Shown here in pieces: positions 45,607-54,900 of a DNA stretch of 64,000 bases. Position 1 is the stretch's first letter; each line of letters begins with the position of its first letter. The notes under the pieces are model-generated. The model ran no database searches, was not told the DNA's origin, and saw only the letters and a program-made list of their open reading frames with translations. The DNA is taken from the NCBI GenBank assembly GCA_036386835.1, contig DASVUX010000029.1:20566-84565 (forward strand), written 5' to 3'. Made by a program: the position numbers and the translations under genes. This DNA comes from 2-12-FULL-35-15 sp036386835 (lineage in GTDB: Bacteria; Bacteroidota; Bacteroidia; 2-12-FULL-35-15).

Positions 45607-46029
45607 CTATGAAATCTTTTGGAGATTCAGGTAGTCTATCACTCCGTCACCGGTTGTTGTATCTGCTAATTCCAATGAATCAGCTGTCTGATTAATAATT
45701 TCCCAGTCTTCAGATAACTCCTTTAATTGTGAAACAGAAGCAAACTCAACATAAAGTTTGGTTTTCTTCTTTTCCTTTTCACTTCTCCAAGTACCATTTA
45801 ATAAATTATTGTCTTTTTTAGCTAATAAAGTACCATTTGGCTTGAACTGAAACACATAACCTGTATAGTTATTGGTTTCATCCACACCATTATCACGGTA
45901 TAGATTCACCTTCCATTTTCCCTGGGTTACCATGGCATTTAGTTTTGCCTTGGGTTCCTGCTTCTTGAAAGCCAAAAAGGCGATCGCCAATGCTGAAAAT
46001 GCTATGATTGATTTTCCACCTGTTTTCAT
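45607..46029 (-). CDS. Lipocalin-like small secreted or anchored protein
   Basis: A 140-aa protein. A hydrophobic N-terminus (SIIAFSALAIAFLAFKKQEP) is followed by a beta-rich domain with GKWKVNLYRDNGVDETNNY, YVFQFKPNGTLLA, NNLLNGTWRS and a final strand near VIDYLNLQKI. This is the pattern of Bacteroidota lipocalin-like proteins. Most relatives known to me carry a lipobox Cys before KK; here the position appears as Phe (LAFKKQ), so lipidation is not expected. The ligand is unknown. Confidence 0.72.
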   Translation of the reverse strand: MKTGGKSIIAFSALAIAFLAFKKQEPKAKLNAMVTQGKWKVNLYRDNGVDETNNYTGYVFQFKPNGTLLAKKDNNLLNGTWRSEKEKKKTKLYVEFASVSQLKELSEDWEIINQTADSLELADTTTGDGVIDYLNLQKIS

Positions 46030-46055
46030 TTTTCTCCCTTCTCAAATGTTTAATA

Positions 46056-46063
46056 CAAAGTTA
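46056..46063 (-). promoter_or_regulatory. Candidate -7 box (TAACTTTG) for the lipocalin-like gene
   Basis: On the minus strand this reads TAACTTTG, an exact TAnnTTTG match 27 bases before the ATG at 46029. No convincing -33 element. Confidence 0.35.
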
Positions 46064-46193
46064 CAATCAAAAAAAGCGGATTTTTCTAAAAAAAGGTAAG
46101 TGGTGATTTATCATAGCCGGAGAGAATCTTTTGAAGGGTTTTCACCTTGCGCAATGATCTGTTCGGACTACTAGCCATTAAGCGGTACAAACA

Positions 46194-46229
46194 AAAACGC
46201 CTTCCGAATAATATTCAGGAAGGCGTTTT
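46194..46229 (-). terminator. Rho-independent terminator after the FadL-like gene
   Basis: Stem AAAACGCCTTCC/GGAAGGCGTTTT with a 12-base loop that can itself pair partly (GAAT/ATTC). On the minus strand it follows the 46248 stop and runs into TTTTTGTTTG. Confidence 0.85.
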
Positions 46230-46247
46230 CGAACCACAAACAAACAA

Positions 46248-47687
46248 CTAAAATCGGACTCCAAGGGAGAGCATAAAACTCGAATTCCTGAAGTTATTCT
46301 TTACAGGACTTGAAATTGATGGGTCATATAAGTAGTTGGTTTCGCTGAAATTAGTACGCACATAAGCGAAATCAACGAAGAAATTATTTAAACGATAACC
46401 AATACCTCCGGAATAACTTGTTCTAATGGCTGCAACATTGTCGCCATTCCTGAAAGGACTTCCGTAAAGGGCGTAACCTAAACGGAAAGTGATAGGATCA
46501 AACCGTATTTCACCGCCTACACGCAAGTTCCCTGTGGAAGTGTATTTCGACCTGATAGTTGAATTAACATCAGAAAAAACATTCGGATGTGAGTTGAGCT
46601 GTGCGTAACTGTAATCAATATATTCGTATTCAATATTGATCAGTGCAAGTTTTTTGATGATAAAACCCACACTTGCAATTGCACGGTAAGGAGTGGTGAT
46701 CGTATAACGGAAAGAACCTTCTGCCGATGAATCTGCATAAGTTGCAGTATCTACATCTGATTCCATGTAACTGCTGTAATTATCAGTAAAACGAATTGCT
46801 GTGGGAGTATGCACAGCGGCCCCCAGCCTCAGCCAATCGTTTGGTTTTACGATCATACCCATTTTAAAATTAACCCCGGTTCCGCTGCTGGCTAAATTCT
46901 GAATATATTTAAAAGATTTGAAATAGCTGATTGTATCTTCTGCATCAGTTTCTTCAAAAACACTTTCTTCTTCATACCTGGCTTTAACAACACCCAGGGT
47001 TGCGCCCAAAAGAAGTTTCTCCTTATAATTTGCTCCGAAGCTGAAAACACCTTCACCCATGGCTCCTTTCGTTTCAGTAGATTTGCGCTGCATCTGGCCA
47101 TAATGGGGGATTACATGGTAATAATATCCGGTAGAATCGGGATTAAAAAGAAAGGTGGTCCAGGCCAAACCGGTTGAAAAGCCATCAAAACCATTAGGGT
47201 CAGGATTCGAATTTGCATTATTGACGTAAACATCCAGCAATGAGTTTGCTGTATTGTCACCCTTAATATCAATACGATTATGGAAATTATTTGTCCGGTT
47301 ATAACCAATTCCAAAATTAACAGATTGCCATCCCATGGATGTATCTTTTAACTTTACAGTACCAACCAAACCTATATTTCCAAGGTTAAAATTTAGTTTC
47401 CGGTCGGAAGAGTTACTTCCAAGATAAGTAGAATTGGTTGTTGACGAATAAACTGAAGGCGTGATGGAGATCTCCGTTTTTCTGAAAACTGCGATCCCTG
47501 CAGGATTAAAACTCAATGTTGAAATATCGCCTCCAATCGCACCCATGGATCCGCCCATCGCAGCGAATCGTGCGGTTCCCCCGAAAGTAAGCTGGGAATA
47601 ACGCATAGCATCAATATCATTCTGACTATATGAGGCAAAAGAACATATTAATCCTATTCCTGCCGCCAAGATTCGTTTTTTCATCAT
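46248..47687 (-). CDS. FadL/OmpP1-like outer-membrane transport protein
   Basis: A 479-aa protein with a signal peptide ending ASYSQ. The N-terminus has MRYSQLTFGGTARFAAMGGSMGAIGGDISTLSFNPAG in segments typical of FadL-like barrels (plug region with SFNPAG), then alternating strands to the end, RNSSFMLSLGVRF. FadL-family channels take up hydrophobic compounds; the substrate here is unknown. It follows the tyrosine-rich lipoprotein gene by 17 bases on the same strand, so the two are likely co-transcribed. Confidence 0.88.
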   Translation of the reverse strand: MMKKRILAAGIGLICSFASYSQNDIDAMRYSQLTFGGTARFAAMGGSMGAIGGDISTLSFNPAGIAVFRKTEISITPSVYSSTTNSTYLGSNSSDRKLNFNLGNIGLVGTVKLKDTSMGWQSVNFGIGYNRTNNFHNRIDIKGDNTANSLLDVYVNNANSNPDPNGFDGFSTGLAWTTFLFNPDSTGYYYHVIPHYGQMQRKSTETKGAMGEGVFSFGANYKEKLLLGATLGVVKARYEEESVFEETDAEDTISYFKSFKYIQNLASSGTGVNFKMGMIVKPNDWLRLGAAVHTPTAIRFTDNYSSYMESDVDTATYADSSAEGSFRYTITTPYRAIASVGFIIKKLALINIEYEYIDYSYAQLNSHPNVFSDVNSTIRSKYTSTGNLRVGGEIRFDPITFRLGYALYGSPFRNGDNVAAIRTSYSGGIGYRLNNFFVDFAYVRTNFSETNYLYDPSISSPVKNNFRNSSFMLSLGVRF

Positions 47688-47704
47688 GTTTAAGATATTA
47701 AAGA

Positions 47705-48988
47705 TTATCTTCTTCTTGGTCCAGGATTAGGAGTGGAGCTTCCACCTGACCTCGTTCCTCCAGGATTGTTATTTCGCGGAGCTGAAGGAGCAGGCATCTG
47801 AATCTGGGATTCTTTTGGCTTAGCTCTTTCAAATGCAGGTCTTTCAGCGGGTTTTTCTACTGGCTTCTGCTGGTAAGAAGGTCTTTCCTCACGGGGTTTT
47901 TGAGCAGGCTTGTCAGCAGGACGGGTGCCGAAATTGTCATTTCTGTCATCCCTTGGCTTCTGACGGTCATTGTTAACCGGCCTTTGCTCAGTGTTGGACG
48001 GCCTTTCTTTATTAACCGGGGATGCGCTGTTCATTGATGGTCTCGAGGTATTAGGTGTCACAGGCTTTGAGTTGTTTTCATCTCTTGGCCTCGACATATA
48101 ATCCCTAACGGTAGTTGGTTTCATATGCACATTGTTATCCCTGCCATGCGTTGCCTCAAAAGGCTTATTGGTTGTGGCTTCAACCTCATTCATGTACCTG
48201 TGCGCAAGGCTTGGCTGTGCAGTAGCACGGCTATTGGAGCTCATGGTTCCGCGCGGTCCGTAATAATAACTGTTATTGTCATAACTGTTGAAATAATTGT
48301 TGGCAGGACTATGATAGTAGCCATCCCAATAACCATTGTTATAGCCGTTATAATAACCATTTGCATATCCATTCATATATGGATTGTATCCATAAGGATT
48401 GTAACCGTAAGGATTATACCATGGGTCATTGCACCAGCCATAGCTGGAATACCAGAAATAGCCCGGATTGTAACTGTAAACGGCATAAGAAGGGCCCCAG
48501 AAATTATAGCCCATGTAAACGCTGGTTCCGTAATAATACGGGTTGTATGTGTAGAAATAAGAATTCGTATAAAAATTGTCATAATAACCGTAAGAGCCCA
48601 CATTGTTATGGAAGCGCCTTAAACGTGAAGCGTATTCGTAATCATAATAATCATCATAATCAAAAGGCTCATCATAATAATTATTCGTTATATATGTATT
48701 GCCATCTTTATCCGTGGTTTTTTCACTCGATGTCTGGTAGTAATCGTCTTCAGACGCAGCGGTCTGCTGCTGTGTGGATCTGCGGGCTGCTTCTTCGGCT
48801 CTTCTTTCCTCGGCTTCTCTACGTTTTTCCTCCTGCCTGTCTTTGATGAGCTGCTCTTTCTCAGCAGCCGCATCAGCAGCGGAGTAATATATATCATCGT
48901 TGTTAGCACGCGATGAAGCCCCTTGAGGGGTATTACAAGCACTGAATACTAGTGCAGTAAGAGCCAGGATGCCAATGTATGATTTCAT
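47705..48988 (-). CDS. Tyr/Asn/Gly-rich low-complexity lipoprotein
   Basis: A 427-aa lipoprotein; lipobox VFSACNT (C18). Three zones are visible: a charged Glu/Arg/Ala-rich helical segment (about 43-72, with EEKRREAEERRAEEAARR); a Tyr/Asn/Gly/Asp-rich zone (about 95-255) with repeats such as YNPYGYNPYGYNPY and NGYYNGYNNGYWDGYY; and a Pro/Asn/Arg/Lys-rich disordered tail ending in GPRRR. The composition is prion-like or adhesive-protein-like. Similar lipoproteins seem to occur beside outer-membrane genes in Bacteroidota, but I know no function. It shares its operon with the FadL-like gene and is divergent from proS. Confidence 0.85.
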   Translation of the reverse strand: MKSYIGILALTALVFSACNTPQGASSRANNDDIYYSAADAAAEKEQLIKDRQEEKRREAEERRAEEAARRSTQQQTAASEDDYYQTSSEKTTDKDGNTYITNNYYDEPFDYDDYYDYEYASRLRRFHNNVGSYGYYDNFYTNSYFYTYNPYYYGTSVYMGYNFWGPSYAVYSYNPGYFWYSSYGWCNDPWYNPYGYNPYGYNPYMNGYANGYYNGYNNGYWDGYYHSPANNYFNSYDNNSYYYGPRGTMSSNSRATAQPSLAHRYMNEVEATTNKPFEATHGRDNNVHMKPTTVRDYMSRPRDENNSKPVTPNTSRPSMNSASPVNKERPSNTEQRPVNNDRQKPRDDRNDNFGTRPADKPAQKPREERPSYQQKPVEKPAERPAFERAKPKESQIQMPAPSAPRNNNPGGTRSGGSSTPNPGPRRR

Positions 48989-49065
48989 TTTTATTTTGAT
49001 TGAATGTGGGGATGCTATTTTTAACTTAATCTATAGACGAACGAAAAGATACAAGGTTTATTTTC

Positions 49066-49073
49066 TATTTTTG
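49066..49073 (+). promoter_or_regulatory. Candidate -7 box (TATTTTTG) for proS
   Basis: TATTTTTG is an exact TAnnTTTG match 49 bases before the proS ATG. A TTG at the preferred spacing is missing. Confidence 0.35.
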
Positions 49074-49122
49074 CCGTCTATTCCCCATAAAATTACAAAT
49101 ACTATACCATAAAAGGAACTAT

Positions 49123-50601
49123 ATGAGCAAGGAATTATCAACGCGGGCAGCGAATTATTCGGAATGGTACAACGAACTCGTTGAAAAGGCCGACCTGGCA
49201 CAGCATTCGGCTGTTAAAGGCTGCATGGTCATCAAGCCTTACGGATATGCCATCTGGGAGAAAATGCAGCAGGCTTTGGATAAGATGTTTAAGGATACAG
49301 GGCATGTGAATGCATACTTCCCATTATTTGTGCCGAAAAGCCTTTTTGAGGCAGAGGAGACAAATGCGGAAGGCTTTGCTAAGGAATGTGCAGTAGTGAC
49401 CCACTACCGTCTTAAGGCCGACCCGAACAACAAGGGAAAGCTGATTGTAGATCCGGAGGCAAAACTTACGGAAGAGCTGGTTGTAAGGCCTACAAGCGAA
49501 GCTATAATATGGAGTACTTATAAAGGCTGGATCCAGTCGTATCGTGACCTTCCCATCCTTATCAACCAATGGGCAAATGTGGTTCGCTGGGAGATGCGTA
49601 CGCGTCTTTTTTTACGGACAGCTGAATTTCTCTGGCAGGAAGGCCATACCGCACATGAAACAAAGGGAGAAGCAATAGCTGAAACGGAAAAAATGCTGGA
49701 GGTTTATGCGCATTTCGCGGAGAACTGGATGGCTATGCCGGTGCTTAAAGGTATTAAAACGGCTAATGAACGGTTTGCAGGAGCTGATGAAACTTATTGT
49801 ATTGAAGCTTTAATGCAGGATGGCAAGGCGCTTCAGGCAGGAACATCACACTTTTTAGGCCAGAACTTCGCGAAAGCGTTCGATGTAAAATTCGTAAATA
49901 AAGAAGGTAAACAGGACTATGTATGGGCTACCTCCTGGGGAGTTTCTACCCGCCTGATGGGTGCATTAATTATGTCACATTCTGATGATAAGGGTTTGGT
50001 TCTGCCTCCAAAACTTGCTCCTTTCCAGGTAGTTATTGTTCCCATTTATAAAGGGGAAGAACAACTGGCACAAATTTCGGAAGTTGTTTTAAGGATGAAA
50101 AAAGCAATGGAAGCAAAAGGGATCTCTGTGAAGTATGATGACCGGGATAATCAGCGGCCGGGCTGGAAATTTGCAGAATATGAACTTAAAGGGGTGCCGG
50201 TACGGATCGCTATTGGGGGGCGGGACCTGGAGAACGGAACAGTTGAAGTAGCCAGGAGAGATACCATGGAAAAGGAAACACTTCAGCAGGCTGGCATTGA
50301 GAATAAAGTGGAGCACCTTCTTGAGCAGATCCAAAATAACCTGTATCAGAAAGCCCTTGCTTTAAGAGAGGAAAAGACAACTTCCGTGGACTCATATGAG
50401 GAGTTTAAAAATGTTCTTGAAGGAAAAACCGGATTCGTGCTGGCCCATTGGGACGGTACGGCTGAAACAGAAAAAAAGATCAAGGAAGAAACAAAGGCAA
50501 CCATTCGCTGCATCCCATTAAACAATAAACAGGAGGCAGGAACATGCATTTATTCAGGCAAGCCGTCTACTCAGAGAGTAGTTTTTGCAAAGGCATATTA
50601 A
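49123..50601 (+). CDS. proS: Prolyl-tRNA synthetase (archaeal/eukaryotic-like, ProS type 3)
   Basis: A 492-aa class II synthetase. Visible landmarks: YSEWYNELVEKADLA near the start, motif 1 region around FPLFVPKSLFEAE, motif 2 VRWEMRTRLFLRTAEFLWQEGHTAH, motif 3 around WATSWGVSTRLMGALIMSH, then the anticodon-binding domain (PFQVVIVPIYKGEEQ) and a C-terminal zinc-type domain. There is no bacterial editing insertion, as in the type-3 form used by Bacteroidota. The 3' end is 11 bases before the next gene's ATG. Confidence 0.97.
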   Translation: MSKELSTRAANYSEWYNELVEKADLAQHSAVKGCMVIKPYGYAIWEKMQQALDKMFKDTGHVNAYFPLFVPKSLFEAEETNAEGFAKECAVVTHYRLKADPNNKGKLIVDPEAKLTEELVVRPTSEAIIWSTYKGWIQSYRDLPILINQWANVVRWEMRTRLFLRTAEFLWQEGHTAHETKGEAIAETEKMLEVYAHFAENWMAMPVLKGIKTANERFAGADETYCIEALMQDGKALQAGTSHFLGQNFAKAFDVKFVNKEGKQDYVWATSWGVSTRLMGALIMSHSDDKGLVLPPKLAPFQVVIVPIYKGEEQLAQISEVVLRMKKAMEAKGISVKYDDRDNQRPGWKFAEYELKGVPVRIAIGGRDLENGTVEVARRDTMEKETLQQAGIENKVEHLLEQIQNNLYQKALALREEKTTSVDSYEEFKNVLEGKTGFVLAHWDGTAETEKKIKEETKATIRCIPLNNKQEAGTCIYSGKPSTQRVVFAKAY

Positions 50602-50612
50602 AAAAGGAAAAC

Positions 50613-51305
50613 ATGGAAAAGCAAAGTCCGCGTGAGATGATCTTACGGATTCTGAAGGAAAAGTCGAGCGTTAAGCAGGATGTGTATGCCAATACCTTGC
50701 AGGTATTCAGGACTATGAAACAAACAGCAAAAGCGCTGGCTGCAGATTATAAGCAGGAGGCAGCCGCTATCGACAAACGGGTAATAATTGAATACAGGGA
50801 AAAAGGGGAGTTTGAGTTTGAGCTGAGAGTAGCCGGTGACCTCCTTATCTTTGCAATGCATACAAATGTTTTTGAATTTGATAAATCACACCCGATCTGG
50901 AAGAATTCCTATATAAAAGAAGATCCATCCCGCTCATTTTGCGGAATAATCAACGTATATAATTTCCTGAATGATTCATTTGTTTACAATCGCGTGAATG
51001 ACCTGGGATATGTCATAGGAAGGTTTTTCATCAATAAGGAGAACCATTTTTTTGTTGAAGGGAAGCGTCAGCTAGGGTTTCTTTATAATAATTTTGTTCA
51101 CGCAGTGGTCGATGAAGCCAAAATCAGGGAGGTTTTGGAGTCCTCGATATTGTACTGTCTTAGTTTTGACCTCTTTACGCCTCCTTTTGATGCAGTGAAA
51201 GAAGTTTCGGTGCAGGATATGCAGGCGGCAAGTGAAAGCATGCAGATCAAGACAGGTAAACGTTTAGGCTTTCGTTTTCAGTCAGATAATGATACGATAG
51301 ACTAA
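50613..51305 (+). CDS. Conserved cytoplasmic protein of unknown function downstream of proS
   Basis: A 230-aa protein without signal peptide or membrane segment. The N-terminal ~65 residues are helical (SPREMILRILKEKSSVKQDVY, VFRTMKQTAKALAADYK), and the rest is mixed alpha/beta with GEFEFELRVAGDLLIFAMHTN, DPSRSFCGIINVYNFLND and FEGKRQLGF-like strands (FFVEGKRQLGFLYNNFV). I recognise it only as a hypothetical protein of the kind found in Bacteroidota. ATG 50613 (MEKQSPREM) is chosen; a longer frame would overlap proS. Probably co-transcribed with proS. Confidence 0.7.
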   Translation: MEKQSPREMILRILKEKSSVKQDVYANTLQVFRTMKQTAKALAADYKQEAAAIDKRVIIEYREKGEFEFELRVAGDLLIFAMHTNVFEFDKSHPIWKNSYIKEDPSRSFCGIINVYNFLNDSFVYNRVNDLGYVIGRFFINKENHFFVEGKRQLGFLYNNFVHAVVDEAKIREVLESSILYCLSFDLFTPPFDAVKEVSVQDMQAASESMQIKTGKRLGFRFQSDNDTID

Positions 51306-51330
51306 TTTTAGGAAAAAAGCGTAAAATATT

Positions 51331-51360
51331 TTGCAGAAATAGATTTTTACTCTACATTTG
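51331..51360 (+). promoter_or_regulatory. Promoter for tRNA-Glu
   Basis: TTG at 51331-51333, 19 bases, then TACATTTG at 51353-51360, ending 16 bases before the first tRNA base. It exactly fits TTG-N19-TAnnTTTG. Confidence 0.75.
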
Positions 51361-51376
51361 CACTCCCAAAATATTT

Positions 51377-51448
51377 GGCCCGTTCGTCTAGGGGTTAGGA
51401 CGCCAGGTTTTCATCCTGGAAACAGGGGTTCGATTCCCCTACGGGCTA
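51377..51448 (+). tRNA. tRNA-Glu (anticodon UUC)
   Basis: Cloverleaf read by eye: acceptor GGCCCGT with ACGGGCT (one G-U at the end), D-arm around TCTAGGGGTTAGGA, anticodon stem CCAGG/CCTGG with loop TTTTCAT (anticodon TTC), T-arm AGGGG-TTCGATT-CCCCT, discriminator A. CCA is not encoded. An exact promoter lies upstream and a terminator 15 bases downstream, so it is a single-gene unit. Confidence 0.96.
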
Positions 51449-51462
51449 CAGTTAATGAATTT

Positions 51463-51500
51463 AAACCCTGCAATCAACCGATTGCAGGGTTTTGTGTTTT
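51463..51500 (+). terminator. Rho-independent terminator after tRNA-Glu
   Basis: Perfect 13-bp stem AAACCCTGCAATC with its complement (51463-51475, 51480-51492), loop AACC, then TGTGTTTT. Confidence 0.85.
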
Positions 51501-51944
51501 CAGGCAGACGTGGAGGCGGATTTGTGTTAACTTAAATCAAACTCACGACACCATGAAAGCTGCTTTAAAACTTTCCAGTCTGATAAAAGCCGATTGATTC
51601 TTAGATCGCGTTATTTTAATTATGGGGGAAAAGTGAGCTTATGTCCACCCTGTTTTTAAATTCCTTCCCAGTCCAGCATTAAGTATTAAGTACCAGATTC
51701 TTGATCCGTTTTTTGGCGATATTGTACAGATTAAATACAAGTGTTGAAAAGTAGTAAGAAGTATTTGAGGGTGTTTGAACTTCAGATACTCCACTGAAAC
51801 AGGCATAATCGGCATGATGTTATTTTGCCGGACTTCAATGCATGTAAATCTCCTTCCAATATTTTGAAATAAAAGGTGTTCCTTTACAAACGGAAACACA
51901 CAGAACCTTTCCTGCTTAATTTTTTTCACTTTATTTAATTGCCC
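51501..51944. other. Spacer between tRNA-Glu and the Rhs locus
   Basis: About 440 bases with no convincing gene. A 14-codon frame (ATG 51553, MKAALKLSSLIKAD) looks like a remnant or leader rather than a gene. No copy of the tRNA 3' end, integrase fragment or clear promoter box was found by eye. Confidence 0.5.
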
Positions 51945-54900
51945 ATGACTTCTTTTCTTTTCAGCAAAAGAGTTATACTCTTTTGTCTTGGCTTTCTTTT
52001 GATCCAAAACTCCTTTGGACAAGGAACTCCGGTTTCACAAGCTGCAAACTCTATGGTTGATCTGAATACCGGTGATTTTAATTATTCTTTGCCGGTAATG
52101 AGTGTTCCGGGGCCCAATGGTGAAAATGTGCCGATCACATTCAGCTACCATGGTGGGATAAAAGTGGAGCAGCAGGCCTCCTGGATCGGTTTAGGATGGG
52201 ACTATAACCCAGGGGAAATCATGCATGGTATAAATGGTGTTTCAGATGACTGGAAGGGTAAGCAGCAGCAGATAATTACGACTCCGGTCACCGGATCGGT
52301 TACCACAGAATCAACTTTGTTATACGGTCCTTTGTACTTCAAGTTTTTTAACAATGCGAATGGAACCAGCGCAATGGATATTGCAAAGTCTTCGTATAAA
52401 TTAACCAGCGGCTTATTTCAGATGCCGGATTATGACGCTTATCATGTTTCCGGTCCCGGAATTGGCGGAACTATGCAGTTAAAATTGTTTGACCATAGTG
52501 GGGTGCTAACCTCCAAAAATTCAAGCGATGGAACATTTGAATATTCCCCTGCCATAGATGATTTCACAAAAGAAAACCCAAACTTTATTTTTACAAATGA
52601 GATAAACGGGAGTATCAACCCTGCCAATGTAACAGGAGGCTACTCGGGAACATACAATGTAACCGATAACCGAGCCCACACCGCTTCTTACATTGAATAT
52701 TTTACGAATGCTCAAATAAATTTAAATCCTGCCGGCTTTCTTGATTACAAAATAGCATCTACACCACGAAGACATACGGATAACTTTGATGCGGACGATA
52801 TTGGCGCTTTCCGGATCACAAACAGTAGTGGAAGGGTATATCATTATTCGCTCCCTGTATATATGCATGCTAATGAACAAAGTAGTTCATTTTCTTTGAC
52901 CTTCCCGAACTCAGTTGACAATACTAAAGAAATGAAGGTGGTTAAGAAAACAGGAAAGTATGTGGTATCATGGAAATTGACAGCGGTTACCGGGCCTGAT
53001 TACGTTGATGTGAATACCAACGGGATGGCAGATGTTGGTGATACTGGTTATTGGATCGCTTACAATTACGGTTTATGGGCAGATAATTTCAAGTGGAGAA
53101 GCCCTTTTTTTAATTATCATCCGAATCAATTCAGTAAATCAACCAAGCCTGTTAATACTAATCCGATCTCACGAAAGATTAAGGAATTTTCTGAAGACGG
53201 AACCGTTAGTTCAGGAGTAATACAAACCTATTATCTTAACAGCATTCAAACGTCCACGCATACCGCATATTTTATAAAGGATGTAAGGGCAGACGGGCAT
53301 GCTGTTAAGGACGGTTCTAATATTAAACCAACCCTCAGGTTGAACCGAATTGTTCTGTTAAGAAACGAGGATATTCCGTTAATGTTTACATCAGCGTCTT
53401 TACCTGTCATTTCCGGGTTTAACTTCAGCGGCTGCTCTGAATCATCCGTTTTGCCTCACATAGGTAATTATACTGCGAATGAGTTCCTGATCAAAACAAA
53501 ATCCATTGCTGCGGTTGAATTGATTTCTGATTACAGTCTTTGTAAATTAGCTTATAATAATATCAATAATGTAAATTCTTTTAGCTCGGCTACAGTAACA
53601 TGGAATAGTACAAATTCAAACGCTACAGCTGCATATGAATCTGCAAGTGCTTCTACTGCAACCGCAAACAACAGCAGCGGTAAACTAACGCTGAATGAAA
53701 TAAAAATTTATACTTTAGGCTACAAGGCCGCTGGTCCTTCCCATTTGTTTGATTACGACCAAGGTAATTCAACAAAGAATCCAAATTATGCTCTTGAAAA
53801 GTCGGATATCTGGGGATATTACAAAAGTGATTATGATCCCGATAATAAAGGTAAATACACATCACTGTCCTCAGGGGCAAATGCTGATGCCTGGTCCTTA
53901 AAAAAAATCACTACTCCACATGGTGGCGAGATTCTGATTGAATATGAATCAGACATTTATAATTATTCCTGTAACAATAACCGTTCTTATACTTCGCCTG
54001 CAAGATATTTTTTAATACACACAGCTACTATTCCGCTAAATAGCAATACTGAGATCTCAGTCAGTTCTGATATTAATAGTTTCCTGTCATCGGCCTCGCG
54101 AAAAGAAGTAGGTCTGCCTGTTGTCTTTACCGGAGGTTCAGGCTCAGGATGTTCAGCGGAAGTTGCTGCGAATGCCGCCTTTATCGGAGCTAATCCCGTT
54201 TTTACCACGGGCGGGGCGGGTATGACACTTGCTTCCACCACTGGGGCACCAACCGGACTTCAGAAATTCATATTAGGCGCAACTGCCAACTGGACGGATT
54301 GTATTCCTACAGCCTATACCTATAACAAGAATAGGGCAAATGGATACGGTCATTTAAAACTTTCCTTTGATTCGTTACCCGGTGCCGGAACAAGAGTTAA
54401 AAGTATTACAATGAAGGATACCGAATCAAATCTTTCTTACATAAATGAATACTCCTATAGGAGAGGGATAGCCGGTTCTGAGCCAGTTAATGTGCTTGTA
54501 AGATCGGATTATGGCGTGCTGGAAAAGAACAGTAATGCGGGTGATCCTTTTATACCGTCACCCGTTGTTACTTATCAGAAAGTAATTGTAAGATCAAAAA
54601 GCCTGAACAATGTATATAATGGACGGACCATATATGAATTTTATAATTCTTATGAACCTTACCAGGTAACCGCTTCAGCTCCGGACATATCATTGGACGA
54701 TTATACACATTGGATTGACAACATTACGATGAATTATGTTGCAATCAAAACCTCTGGTATCCTGAATAATTTAAAAAGTGTTACAGTATATGACAATAAT
54801 GAAAACATTCTTCGTCTAACCCGTTTTGACTACCTGACCGCTTCAGATCAAATTCCTCAATTTGTGGAAAAACACAGGCAATATGTTACAGTTATGTCTT

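Noticed and set aside
48125..48846. Plus-strand frames opposite the tyrosine-rich lipoprotein
   Set aside because: They are low-complexity shadows (Ile/Val-rich or His/Asn-rich) of the repetitive tyrosine codons on the other strand.
51358..51597. 79-codon plus-strand frame running through tRNA-Glu
   Set aside because: It contains the entire tRNA and its terminator, so it cannot be a coding gene.
51639..52022. 127-codon minus-strand frame across the start of the Rhs companion gene
   Set aside because: It overlaps the signal peptide region of a well-supported plus-strand gene, has no recognisable domain, and no promoter box; taken as a chance frame.
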